DNA from: Sphaerimonospora sp050942215
Lineage (GTDB): Bacteria > Actinomycetota > Actinomycetes > Streptosporangiales > Streptosporangiaceae
Assembly: GCF_050942215.1 (NCBI RefSeq)
Contig: NZ_CP192056.1
Coordinates: forward strand, 434,001-498,000
DNA: 64,000 nt
Reading direction: 5' to 3'
Positions 23,385-31,483 of this stretch are shown here, piece after piece. A program made the translations under genes and the position numbers. Under the pieces are notes generated by a model, which saw nothing but the letters and a program-made list of their open reading frames with translations, had not been told where the DNA came from and searched no databases. Numbering within the stretch: the first letter of the stretch is position 1; every line of letters starts with the position of its first letter.

Positions 23385-25066
23385 GCGGCGTACCAACCTT
23401 CGAATAGTGTGGTGGGCTCGCCACGCCGGTTGCTCTCGAGTGCCTGCCCGGCCAGGGCCCGGCATGCGGAGGTCGTGTCCGGGAGGGGACGCCCGAGTCG
23501 CTCGCATACCCTTCCCAGCGCGGCGACGGCCCAGGTGTCGTCCCGCGCGAGGGACGAGGAGGCGGTGTTTCCGGTACGGACGAGCAGGCAGCACGCGCCC
23601 GCGAACGTCTCGGCCACGAGTTGGGCCAGCTCGAAGTGCGCGGCCCCGGGCTTCGCCGTGGCACCGGCTCCGGATACCTCTCCCGACACCTCGGCGGCGA
23701 CGTCCCGGAACACCTCGATCGCGCGGGCCAGTTCCGGCGATGCGCTCCGCAGCGCGGCCGATGCGAGCGACGGGATCGCACGGAGCAGCGTCGATCCCGC
23801 CTTCGTGTGCAACCGGAGGCGCCCGAAGTCCAGCCCGGGAGGCTCGACGCCGGGATCGAGCGCCTCGAGCGGTGAAAGATCGCCGATCTCTCGCCGCGCC
23901 CCCCTCGCGATCGCGCCGAACTCATTGATGATCGCGTTCAGATTGACGACGGAGTTCCCGTCGAAGATGCCCACCACGCGGTTGTCGCGCGCCGCCTTCT
24001 GGAAAACCCCGGCGTTCGCCGGCCCGATGAGCTGTGATCGGGCGCCGAGAAACCGGGTCGCGTCGCGGAAGACCGTGTCGACCGTCGCGGGCACGACGTA
24101 CTTGACGAGGGCGCTGACGAGCCCCATCTCCTCGGGGTACGCGGTCACATGCCGTGCGCCCACCATGGCGGTGGCCTCGGCGATGAGCGCGTCGGCGACG
24201 ACCGCACCGGCGTCCGCTGTCGCTCCGGGCAGATCCACGAGCCCGCGTCCGTACAGTCGCCGGTCGGACAGGAACGTGAGCACGGTCGCGACCGCGGTGT
24301 CGGCGCCGCCCATCGACAGCGCCGTGCAGACCGGTCTGGTGATCTGAAGGGCTTTCAACACCAGTTCGAGGCCCTGCCCCGGCTCGCCGATGAACCTGCC
24401 GGCCGGGAGCGGCACCCCGTCCCAGTCGATTCCACTGATGTCGGCGCCCTTGATGCCGTGCGTGCGAACCTTCGGCCGGTAGCTCACCCGCCGGAGATCG
24501 ATCTCCTCCTTGTCCGCGAGAACGAGGGAGAGCGAACGCGGGCTCAGCTCTGTCCGGGTACGGACGAGGACGCACATGGCGCGCCCGCGTGTGGCGTTGT
24601 TCACGGGCCATTTCCCGCCGTGCAACCGCGTCGGGCCGTCCGTCGTGCAGTGCGTCCGCGTACGGAGCAGATCGGATCCGCGCCCGGATTCCGTCAGCCC
24701 CCACGACACGGCGGCCCCGGAGTCGACGATGGACGCCATGCGGAGGGCGATGTCCCCTCCCGCCAACCAGGCGCAGAGCGCACCGAGGAAGGTCTTGCCG
24801 TGTGCCACGGCGGCGGTGAGGTCGCGCCTCGCCACATGCCTGGTCAGCAGCATCGGCGTAAGCAGATCGTGCATCTCGCCGCCGAACAGGGCCGGGACAT
24901 AGGCGCGTTGCATGCCCCATTCGTTGAGCGTGTCGACGGTCTCCGCTGGAAAGACCGCCGATTCGTCGGCCGACACCACGTCCTTGCTGCGGATACGTGC
25001 CCGCGGATCTTCGGGGTTCCCGAGATGTTCGTCGATGGCGGCCGCGCGGAGGAACGTTTTGCTCAC
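23381..25066 (-). CDS. Acyl-CoA dehydrogenase-like flavoprotein, copy 1
   Basis: The 561-residue protein has the ACAD order: GGEMHDLLTPMLLTRHVARR, SWGLTESGRGSDLLRTRTHC (flavin-binding loop, closer to consensus than copy 2), LHGGKWPVNN, LKALQITRPVCTALSMGGAD and FLSDRRLYGRGLVDLPGATA. Near the C-terminal active-site region it reads VVGIFDGNSVVNLNAIINEF. It overlaps FAAL by GTGA and copy 2 by ATGA, giving strict co-translation. The two paralogues may form a heteromer, as known for some actinobacterial ACADs, or act at two chain positions. Confidence 0.83.
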   Translation of the reverse strand: MSKTFLRAAAIDEHLGNPEDPRARIRSKDVVSADESAVFPAETVDTLNEWGMQRAYVPALFGGEMHDLLTPMLLTRHVARRDLTAAVAHGKTFLGALCAWLAGGDIALRMASIVDSGAAVSWGLTESGRGSDLLRTRTHCTTDGPTRLHGGKWPVNNATRGRAMCVLVRTRTELSPRSLSLVLADKEEIDLRRVSYRPKVRTHGIKGADISGIDWDGVPLPAGRFIGEPGQGLELVLKALQITRPVCTALSMGGADTAVATVLTFLSDRRLYGRGLVDLPGATADAGAVVADALIAEATAMVGARHVTAYPEEMGLVSALVKYVVPATVDTVFRDATRFLGARSQLIGPANAGVFQKAARDNRVVGIFDGNSVVNLNAIINEFGAIARGARREIGDLSPLEALDPGVEPPGLDFGRLRLHTKAGSTLLRAIPSLASAALRSASPELARAIEVFRDVAAEVSGEVSGAGATAKPGAAHFELAQLVAETFAGACCLLVRTGNTASSSLARDDTWAVAALGRVCERLGRPLPDTTSACRALAGQALESNRRGEPTTLFEGWYAA

Positions 25067-26763
25067 GACTCGCCGGCTTCCAGGCGCAGGCCGGTGGAGA
25101 AGACGACAGGAAGCTCACCGGCCGTGAGCAGGTCGCGCGTCGCCTTGCGTCTCACCTTGCCGCTGGACGTGCGCGGAATACTCCCTCGTCGCACGACGAC
25201 CAGACCGAGCGGTTCGAGGGAGAACTTCTCGGCGAGCCTGCGGCGAACGTCTTCTGCGACCGCCACCGCTTCCGCCGTTCGCGGCCCGGCCTCGACGACG
25301 ACCACCACCACGTCATCGGCCCATTCGAAGGCGGCGCTCACGGGGTCGATGTGGGAAGCGATCTCGTTGGATACGGCATTTTCCAGGTCGCTCGGGTAGA
25401 CGTTGCGTCCGCGGACATTGATGACGTCGCTCATCCGGCCGGTGATGACCACCTCTCCAGCCGACAAGAAGCCGAGGTCGCCTGTTCGCAGGTATTCACG
25501 CCGGTCCTCGGCGAGTTCGGCCCTGAACTTCTTGGCGGTCTCCTCGGGCTGCTCCCAGTACCCCCGCGCCACGCTCGGACCCCGCACCCAGATCTCGCCC
25601 ACGCGGTCACCCGGCGAGGGCGTGCCGGTATTCGGATCGATGATCACGACATCGTGTCCCGGGGCAGGCGGCCCGCACGGCACGACGTCGAGCGATCTGC
25701 CCTCGCCCGCGGGTCGCACCATCCCCTGTTCGAGCGCATCGGCGTCCACCGCCAACGGGGCGACCGGAAGCCGCGACCGCTTGGCGCTGATGAACACCGT
25801 CGCCTCCGCCATTCCGTAGGCGGGCACGAAGGCGCCCGGGTCGAAGCCCGCCGAGGCGAAGCGGGCGGCGAAATCGTTCAGGGTCCGTGCTCGTACCGGT
25901 TCGGCGCCCGTGATGACCGTTCTCAGGGAAGACAGGTCGAGCGTCGCCAGTTGCGCGTCCGTCACCAGCCGGGCGCACAGGTTGTAGGCGAAATCAGGAG
26001 CGACGGTCGACGTGGCCCTGTAGCGCGTTATCAGTTGCAGCCACAGAACCGGCCGCCGGAGGAACTGGGCCGGAGTCGTGGCGACCAGGTCGAAGCCGCC
26101 GAAGATCGGCTGCATATAGAGGCTGAAGCCCATGTCGTGGTAATGGGGCAGCCAGCCGAGCAGCATCGAATCGGAGTGGTAGTCCATCACGGTGTAAATG
26201 CATTGATGGTTGACCACCAGATTCTCGTGGGTGATCGCCACGCCCTTCGGCGCCCGGGTCGAACCGGAGGTGTATTGGATCAGCGCGATGTCGTCGGCGC
26301 GGGTCCCCGGATGCCGCCAATCGTCCGCCAGTGAACTCCCGCCCGAGTCGGAGAGGATCACCGTGGAGATGTCCGGCCCGAGATCGCCCAGGCCGTCCGC
26401 CAGGTCGCCGGTACTGAGAACATGTCTGGCGCCGGAATCGGCGGCGATCGAAAGAATGCGTTGGCGTACGGTGTCGATGCTGTGCGACACCGTAATGGGG
26501 GCGGGTATCAGAACGACTCCGGCGTACATCGCCGCGTACACCGCGCGAAGGAAGTCCAGGCCGGGGCGGAAGGCCAATACGATCCGATCCCCGGGCTCGA
26601 GCCCCGCCAGCCGTAGCAGCACCGCTTCATGCCGCCCCTGCCGGTCGAGGTCGGCGTACGAGAGGAATGTGGAGTCCTTAGGCGACTGGTGAAAGCGCGC
26701 GCCGGCCCCGCCCGCCTGTCGCGCACTGCGATTCATCACGTCGAGCATCGTTGACGACGCCAT
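25063..26763 (-). CDS. Fatty acyl-AMP ligase (FAAL)
   Basis: The 566-residue protein has FAAL signatures: LIQYTSGSTRAPKGVAITHE (about 161-180), LLGWLPHYHDMGFSLYMQPI, AYGMAEATVFIS, YLRTGDLGFLSAGEVVITGR and NVRGRNVYPSDLE, ending with PRTSSGKVRRK. The HDMG and YPSDLE motifs separate FAALs from ordinary acyl-CoA ligases. It should form an acyl-adenylate and load it on the ACP encoded last in the operon. ATG 26763 or GTG 26772 could be the start. The promoter with the doubled TetR operator lies about 175 bp upstream. Confidence 0.9.
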   Translation of the reverse strand: MASSTMLDVMNRSARQAGGAGARFHQSPKDSTFLSYADLDRQGRHEAVLLRLAGLEPGDRIVLAFRPGLDFLRAVYAAMYAGVVLIPAPITVSHSIDTVRQRILSIAADSGARHVLSTGDLADGLGDLGPDISTVILSDSGGSSLADDWRHPGTRADDIALIQYTSGSTRAPKGVAITHENLVVNHQCIYTVMDYHSDSMLLGWLPHYHDMGFSLYMQPIFGGFDLVATTPAQFLRRPVLWLQLITRYRATSTVAPDFAYNLCARLVTDAQLATLDLSSLRTVITGAEPVRARTLNDFAARFASAGFDPGAFVPAYGMAEATVFISAKRSRLPVAPLAVDADALEQGMVRPAGEGRSLDVVPCGPPAPGHDVVIIDPNTGTPSPGDRVGEIWVRGPSVARGYWEQPEETAKKFRAELAEDRREYLRTGDLGFLSAGEVVITGRMSDVINVRGRNVYPSDLENAVSNEIASHIDPVSAAFEWADDVVVVVVEAGPRTAEAVAVAEDVRRRLAEKFSLEPLGLVVVRRGSIPRTSSGKVRRKATRDLLTAGELPVVFSTGLRLEAGES

Positions 26764-26937
26764 CGCGCTCACACCGTGTTGATCGCACCGGAAACGCCCG
26801 TGGTCCACCACTGTCCGCACGTGAGCGCCTTACCGGCCGGAATGGAAAGAGGGTGTCGTCCCCGCATGACGGCGCTTGCCGCCCGCCTATCGCGCCGACG
26901 TCGTGGCAGCGCCTGCGCTTCCTCCACCGGCAATCGG

Positions 26938-26994
26938 TGAACGCGTTCAGTGAACATATTCAGCACAGTAGTGTTGCCGATCAATACCCGTCAA
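26938..26994 (-). promoter_or_regulatory. Promoter and doubled TetR operator, FAAL operon
   Basis: On the minus strand TTGACG (26989-26994) and TACTGT (26965-26970) are 18 bp apart. Immediately downstream are TGAACATATTCA (26951-26962) and the perfect palindrome TGAACGCGTTCA (26938-26949), again one base apart. The sequence between -10 and operator is conserved with the TetR promoter too (TAGTG then CAC). This is the second member of a two-site regulon. Confidence 0.8.
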
Positions 26995-27096
26995 TACCGG
27001 ATTAATCATGCTATTTAGGACATCCCTGATCGCCTTTAGTCGGAGTCCGAATTACGTGTGTGGTGGGTGACGACTCCGGCTGTGCGTGTCGGCGGA

Positions 27097-27117
27097 CCCG
27101 AAGTGATTTTTTTCGGG
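27097..27117 (-). terminator. Possible terminator hairpin
   Basis: CCCGAA and TTCGGG form a 6-bp stem around a 9-base T-rich loop, about 180 bp beyond the end of the DoxX gene. It is the only visible hairpin in the 27000-27295 gap, where no coding sequence is recognised. Weak support. Confidence 0.3.
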
Positions 27118-27295
27118 GAGTGATTTTCATTTCGACCGGATCTTCGGCCGCCAGGCCGGAGTCGGAATTCCTCGCAAGATGAGGCCGACGGTGTGTTCAT
27201 CCGGTTTTCGGCCGGGCGCCGCTGTGGGTCTTCCTGGTCCGGGACGACTGCCGGCGGGCCGATGGCGCATCCGTGCCTTGTCGGTGGTGGCCGCC

Positions 27296-27799
27296 TCACG
27301 CGGCCGGTGTGGGTGCCGTACGGCTCGGATGCCTCGCCGCGACGTCCGCGGCCCAGAGCGCTATGCCGATGTAGAGGATCTGCTCGGGGATGCGCTGCCA
27401 TAGCGGGGTCGCCGCCTTGCCCGCCAGGGTCACGTCGGCGAGCGCGGCGTGGATGTTCGCCGGAAACATCAGTACGAACAGCAGTGCCAGGCAGATCCCG
27501 GCCGCCTTCCGGGTGGCCGGGAGGGCGAGGCCCACCGCCCCGGCCAGTTCCAGGACGCCGGTCAGGTGGACCATGAAGGAGGGGAACGGGACGAACGGCG
27601 GAACCATGGCGACCATATCGGCGTGGTTCGGCATGAAAGTCACGTTCGACGGGACGAAGTGGGCGCTGGCCGTCATCACGAGCATGACGGCCAGGCCGTG
27701 CGCGGCGCTGACCCGCCAGGTGGCGAAACGGGCCGGGCCGAACAGTGCGCCCAGCAGGCGGAAGCACAGTGTGGACGCGGTGAGAACGATCACAGTCAT
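27296..27799 (-). CDS. DoxX-family membrane protein
   Basis: From ATG 27799 (AAAGGGA about 10 bases upstream) the 167-residue protein has four hydrophobic segments. LTGVLELAGAVGLALPATRK and AAGICLALLFVLMFPANIHA are typical of DoxX proteins, and the N-terminus starts TVIVLTASTLCFRLLGALFG. It is the only gene below the doubled GGATAG-N5-CTATCC site, so its own repressor probably lies outside the window. It is not closely similar to the DoxX protein at 20099. Confidence 0.78.
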   Translation of the reverse strand: MTVIVLTASTLCFRLLGALFGPARFATWRVSAAHGLAVMLVMTASAHFVPSNVTFMPNHADMVAMVPPFVPFPSFMVHLTGVLELAGAVGLALPATRKAAGICLALLFVLMFPANIHAALADVTLAGKAATPLWQRIPEQILYIGIALWAADVAARHPSRTAPTPAA

Positions 27800-27816
27800 G
27801 AGGCATCCCTTTCTTT

Positions 27817-27856
27817 GGATAGACAGACTATCCAAATCTGGATAGTAATGCTATCC
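27817..27856 (-). promoter_or_regulatory. Doubled 17-bp operator upstream of the DoxX gene
   Basis: GGATAG-N5-CTATCC occurs at 27817-27833 and again at 27840-27856, with 6 bp between. Both have perfect 6-bp arms and the same spacer length, giving a 23-bp period (about two helical turns). This is a typical binding arrangement for two TetR-like dimers on one DNA face. Confidence 0.75.
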
Positions 27857-28086
27857 AATCGGGGTTCCAGTCTTTGATCCGTTGGTCACACGCCGGTGAT
27901 CGCGGCCACCGGCCCCCGTGCCCCTCTCTGCGGCCGGCGGCGCTCGTGCGGGCCGGAACCGTTCCGGGCGAGACGGCGACGCATGCACGACCGGCTCCGG
28001 GTCGGCCCTGGCAAGGGATCGAGAGGGGTGTGCCCCCACAGGCGCGGACCCGGTTTTGTCGGCGTGATCGGCTACGTTCCGAGGCC
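27857..28086. other. Divergent intergenic region, SWIM operon upstream side
   Basis: It contains the upstream region of the DoxX gene and the probable promoter of the SWIM-VWA-MoxR operon. No clear -35/-10 pair or repeat beyond the doubled operator was identified for the plus strand. Confidence 0.3.
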
Positions 28087-28590
28087 ATGAACGACCGTTC
28101 CCCCAACGGCGAAACCGTGTGGGCGCAGCACAGCAGGCTGCGTGTGGTGCCCCCGGTCAAGCCTCGCAAGCTGGCGAAGGTCCCCTTCGCCGAACTGGCG
28201 GATGGCCGGCTGCAGGGCGTGGTGTCGAGCGGCTCGGACATCGGCCGGGTCTACGTCTCCTCCATCGCCGCCGGCACCCACGACTACAACTGCAGTACCA
28301 ACAACAACCGCCCCTGCGGTGGGCTGTACGGCTCGCCGTGCAAGCACCTGCGGGCACTCACCGCCGAGGCCGTCCTGCAGTACGGCCTCGACCGCGTGGC
28401 CCGTTACCTGCGGGTGGACGTCCCGGACGGCACCGAGCTGGTCGACTGCCTGACCGGTGCGCACAGGCCCGCCCCCGCCGCCATGGTGTTCAGCCGTTTC
28501 CTGCGCCACCTGGCCTACCTGGAGGTGCCGGACACCACGATGCCGATCCCCGAGATGCACTGGTTCCCCGCGGAAGGGGCGGTGCGCTGA
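28087..28590 (+). CDS. SWIM zinc-finger protein
   Basis: The 167-residue protein carries NCSTNNNRPCGGLYGSPCKH, a C-x7-C-x7-C-x-H arrangement that fits an extended SWIM finger (normally CxC-xn-CxH), followed by LRALTAEAVLQYGLDRVARY. SWIM domains bind DNA or proteins. It is the first gene of a five-gene run; its TGA overlaps the ATG of the next gene (TGATG). The start is the first ATG after a 230-bp gap. Confidence 0.8.
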   Translation: MNDRSPNGETVWAQHSRLRVVPPVKPRKLAKVPFAELADGRLQGVVSSGSDIGRVYVSSIAAGTHDYNCSTNNNRPCGGLYGSPCKHLRALTAEAVLQYGLDRVARYLRVDVPDGTELVDCLTGAHRPAPAAMVFSRFLRHLAYLEVPDTTMPIPEMHWFPAEGAVR

Positions 28591-30005
28591 TGCTCGCCGT
28601 ACAGCTTGCCGAACTGCTCGACGGCGCTCCGGAGGGCGCGAGGGAGGCGCTCGCCCTGGTCGGCGGGTTCGACGACGCCCTCGTGCACGGCCTCGCCCGG
28701 CTCGCCGACGAGCGGGCCGCAGCGCTGGCGGCACTGGCCGGGGCGTTCACGGCGACCCCGATCGGCGAGCGGCTCGCGGAGGCGGCGGACGAGGTCGCCT
28801 CCGGCCGGATCGCGGAGGAGCACCTGACCGCGCTGGCGGGTGGCCGGGCCGCGCTGTTCGGCGCGGTGCACGACGCCCTGCTCGCCGATCTGGACGAGGC
28901 GCTGGGACGCGAGCGCGGCCCCTGGAGCCCCGGGCCGGAGTCCGAGCCGTACGGAACCGCCAACGTGCTCGGCGGGGTCCGCTCCTGGCTGCGCGAACTG
29001 GCCATCACCGGCTGGCGCGGAGTCGACCACGACCTCGTCTCCGCCGTCGACCAGATCATCGAGGCGCTCATGGCGGTGCCGGGACAGCGCAGGCTCGCCG
29101 TGCTGCTGGACGGTTTCGCGGCCGAGCTGCGAGCCTCCTGCCCGATCGCCGCGATGGAGCACCTGCCGGTACGGCGCTGGGCCGACCTGTGGACCCGTGC
29201 CGTGCTGCTGGCGCAGGACGGCGTGCTGCCCGGAGAGCAGCGGCCGGTCGGTACGGTGCCGGTCGGTACGGTGTCGGGGCGGCTGCTGGTCCTCGGTGTG
29301 GACGTGCACGAGCACGGCACCGCGGTCCAGTTCCAGGTCCACGCCGTCCTGGAGCCCGCCGACGGCGGCCCGGCCCGGCTGGTGCGGACCGGAGTCACCG
29401 CGGCCAAGGTCGACACCATCGTCGGGCCCGCGCTGTGGAAGCCGGCGCATGAACACAAGGTGCTACTCGCCGCGCTGGCCGACCGGCGGTCCCTGGAGGT
29501 CACCGATCTGCCTTTGCTCGACAGCGGCGACCTGGTCTGGCACGACGACAGGGCGTTCCTGGGCAAGCCGGCCGACTCGTTCACCACGGCCCGGTTGCAT
29601 CTCGCCGGCGTGCTCGCCCCGGCGGTGCCGCCTCTGGAGCGGGTCCCGGTGCGGATCGCGGAACCCGTGCTGGTGGAGGGCTACAAGGTGACCGAGGACG
29701 GCTCGTTCGATCTCGGCGGAGCGGAGATCGCCGTGGACGTCGGGCGGCTGCCCTCCTGCGGCCCGCTCACTCCGAAGCTGGTCGCCGGCTCCTCGGCCTG
29801 CGTCGGGCTGGTCCGCTGGGACGGCGGGCGCTGGCTGCTGCAGCCTCTCGCCGTACAGGCGAAGGTCAAGCGGGAGACGGTCGAGATCGGCACCGGCGAC
29901 TGGGCCCAGGGCCCCACCGATCCCAAGGTGGTGAAGGCCGAGGCCAGGGCGGGAGACGCGGTCGCCGTGCTGCGTGAGCGAGCCGGACGGTTGCTGCGGA
30001 AATGA
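28590..30005 (+). CDS. Unknown protein of the SWIM/VWA/MoxR operon (DUF5691-like?)
   Basis: The 471-residue protein has an Ala-rich helical N-terminal third (LAVQLAELLDGAPEGAREAL onward) and a C-terminal half of β-strand character (GRLLVLGVDVHEHGTAVQFQ, FDLGGAEIAVDVGRLPSCGP). No catalytic motif is seen. In related operons the gene in this place is often a DUF5691 protein; I cannot confirm that family here. It overlaps its neighbours at both ends, so it is made in fixed ratio with them and probably sits in the same complex. Confidence 0.6.
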   Translation: MLAVQLAELLDGAPEGAREALALVGGFDDALVHGLARLADERAAALAALAGAFTATPIGERLAEAADEVASGRIAEEHLTALAGGRAALFGAVHDALLADLDEALGRERGPWSPGPESEPYGTANVLGGVRSWLRELAITGWRGVDHDLVSAVDQIIEALMAVPGQRRLAVLLDGFAAELRASCPIAAMEHLPVRRWADLWTRAVLLAQDGVLPGEQRPVGTVPVGTVSGRLLVLGVDVHEHGTAVQFQVHAVLEPADGGPARLVRTGVTAAKVDTIVGPALWKPAHEHKVLLAALADRRSLEVTDLPLLDSGDLVWHDDRAFLGKPADSFTTARLHLAGVLAPAVPPLERVPVRIAEPVLVEGYKVTEDGSFDLGGAEIAVDVGRLPSCGPLTPKLVAGSSACVGLVRWDGGRWLLQPLAVQAKVKRETVEIGTGDWAQGPTDPKVVKAEARAGDAVAVLRERAGRLLRK

Positions 30006-31474
30006 GCGATCACATCTCGATCGGCGACCGTGCGGGCGCGGAGCGTAATCGGCGTCAGGTGCTGTACTGGCGGTTGCTCGCCCGGCTCTTCGACCACGAG
30101 GAGCAGCCCGCGCTGGAGACAGCGAGCATGGCGGTCGTCGGTGATCTCGGCCTGCCCGCCGCCGTGCTCGACCCCTCTGTCTCGGTCGATTCACTGGTGC
30201 AGCGATTCCCCGAGCTGGCCGCCGAGTTCCAGAACCTGCTCGCGCCGGGGGAGGACGCGCCCGGAGACGAGGTGCGCAGGGCCGCGCTTGTCTCGAAGCT
30301 GCTGCTCAACGTCTTCGCCACCGGTACGGGCGACGTCACCGCCACGCGGCTCGCGACCTGGCAGCAGGACGCCGCCTGGTTCAAACAGGCCATGTGCGGC
30401 GGGTCGGGCACGGGTGCGGGAAGCGGCCAGGGTGCGGGAGCCGGTGCGGGTTTCGGCGCGGGACCCGGCCTGGGTCCCGGCGTGGGACCTGGCGGAGGAC
30501 CCGGCACGGGTTCCGGTGCGGGTTCCGGTGCGGGTTCCGGTGCGGGTTCCGGTGCGGGTTCGGGGGCCGGCGACGGCATCGACCCGGAACTGGCCCGTGC
30601 GCTGGCCGACCTGGAGGGCGACCTGGTCCACCGGATGCGGCTGCGCGAGGTCCTGGCGGACCCGGACCTGGCCAAGCGGCTCACGCCGAGCATGTCGCTC
30701 GTGGAGCAGCTGCTGCGCGACAAGTCCAACCTGTCCGGGGTGGCCCTGGCCAACGCCAAGGCGCTGATCCGCAGGTTCGTCGACGAGGTCGCCGAGGTGC
30801 TCCGTACCCAGGTCGAGAAGGCCGGCGTGGGGGAGATCGACCGGTCCGTGCCGCCCAAGCGGGTGTTCCGCAACCTCGACCTGGAACGGACGATCTGGAA
30901 GAACCTCACCAACTACAGCCCCGAGGACCAGCGGCTCTACGTCGACAGGCTGTATTACCGGCGTACGGCGCGGCGTACCACCCCGGCGCGCATGATCGTG
31001 GTCGTCGACCAGTCCGGCTCCATGGTCGACGCGATGGTGAACTGCACCATCCTGGCGTCGATCTTCGCCGGGCTGCCCAAGGTCGATGTGCACCTCGTCG
31101 CGTACGACACCCGGGCGCTCGACCTCACCCCGTGGGTGCACGACCCGTTCGAGGTGCTGCTGCGCACTCAGCTCGGTGGCGGCACCGACGGCACGGCCGC
31201 CCTGGCTCTCACGCGGCCGAAGGTCGCCGACCCGCGCGACACCGTGGTCGTGTGGATCTCGGACTTCTACGAGTGGGACTGCGACGGCGTCTACGCCGGT
31301 ATGGAGGCGCTGCACCGCTCCGGCGTACGGCTCATCCCGGTGGGCTCGGTGAGCAGCGGCGGCCGGCAGAGCGTGAACCCGTGGTTCCGGCAGAAGCTCA
31401 AGGACCTGGGCACGCCCGTCATCTCCGGCCACATCCGGAAACTCGTGTTCGAACTGAAGAACTTCCTCGCTTAG
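30002..31474 (+). CDS. VWA-domain protein with Gly-rich hinge
   Basis: The 490-residue protein has a helical N-terminus, then a 60-residue Gly/Ala/Ser/Pro hinge (about 133-192) encoded partly by 12-bp GGTGCGGGTTCC repeats (30509-30561), a helical segment, and a C-terminal von Willebrand A domain. The MIDAS motif is VVVDQSGSMVDAM (about 334-345), with TQLGGGTDGTAALALTRP (MIDAS Thr) and VVWISDFYEWD (Asp). VWA proteins bind Mg-dependent ligands and partner with MoxR ATPases; the ATPase gene is 9 bp downstream. The repeat-encoded hinge may vary in length between strains. Confidence 0.88.
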   Translation: MSDHISIGDRAGAERNRRQVLYWRLLARLFDHEEQPALETASMAVVGDLGLPAAVLDPSVSVDSLVQRFPELAAEFQNLLAPGEDAPGDEVRRAALVSKLLLNVFATGTGDVTATRLATWQQDAAWFKQAMCGGSGTGAGSGQGAGAGAGFGAGPGLGPGVGPGGGPGTGSGAGSGAGSGAGSGAGSGAGDGIDPELARALADLEGDLVHRMRLREVLADPDLAKRLTPSMSLVEQLLRDKSNLSGVALANAKALIRRFVDEVAEVLRTQVEKAGVGEIDRSVPPKRVFRNLDLERTIWKNLTNYSPEDQRLYVDRLYYRRTARRTTPARMIVVVDQSGSMVDAMVNCTILASIFAGLPKVDVHLVAYDTRALDLTPWVHDPFEVLLRTQLGGGTDGTAALALTRPKVADPRDTVVVWISDFYEWDCDGVYAGMEALHRSGVRLIPVGSVSSGGRQSVNPWFRQKLKDLGTPVISGHIRKLVFELKNFLA

Positions 31475-31483
31475 GAGACCTCG

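Noticed and set aside
22518..24347. 609-residue open frame on the plus strand
   Set aside because: It is antisense to the two acyl-CoA-dehydrogenase-like genes, which have clear motifs and overlapping starts and stops. No signature is seen in the plus frame.
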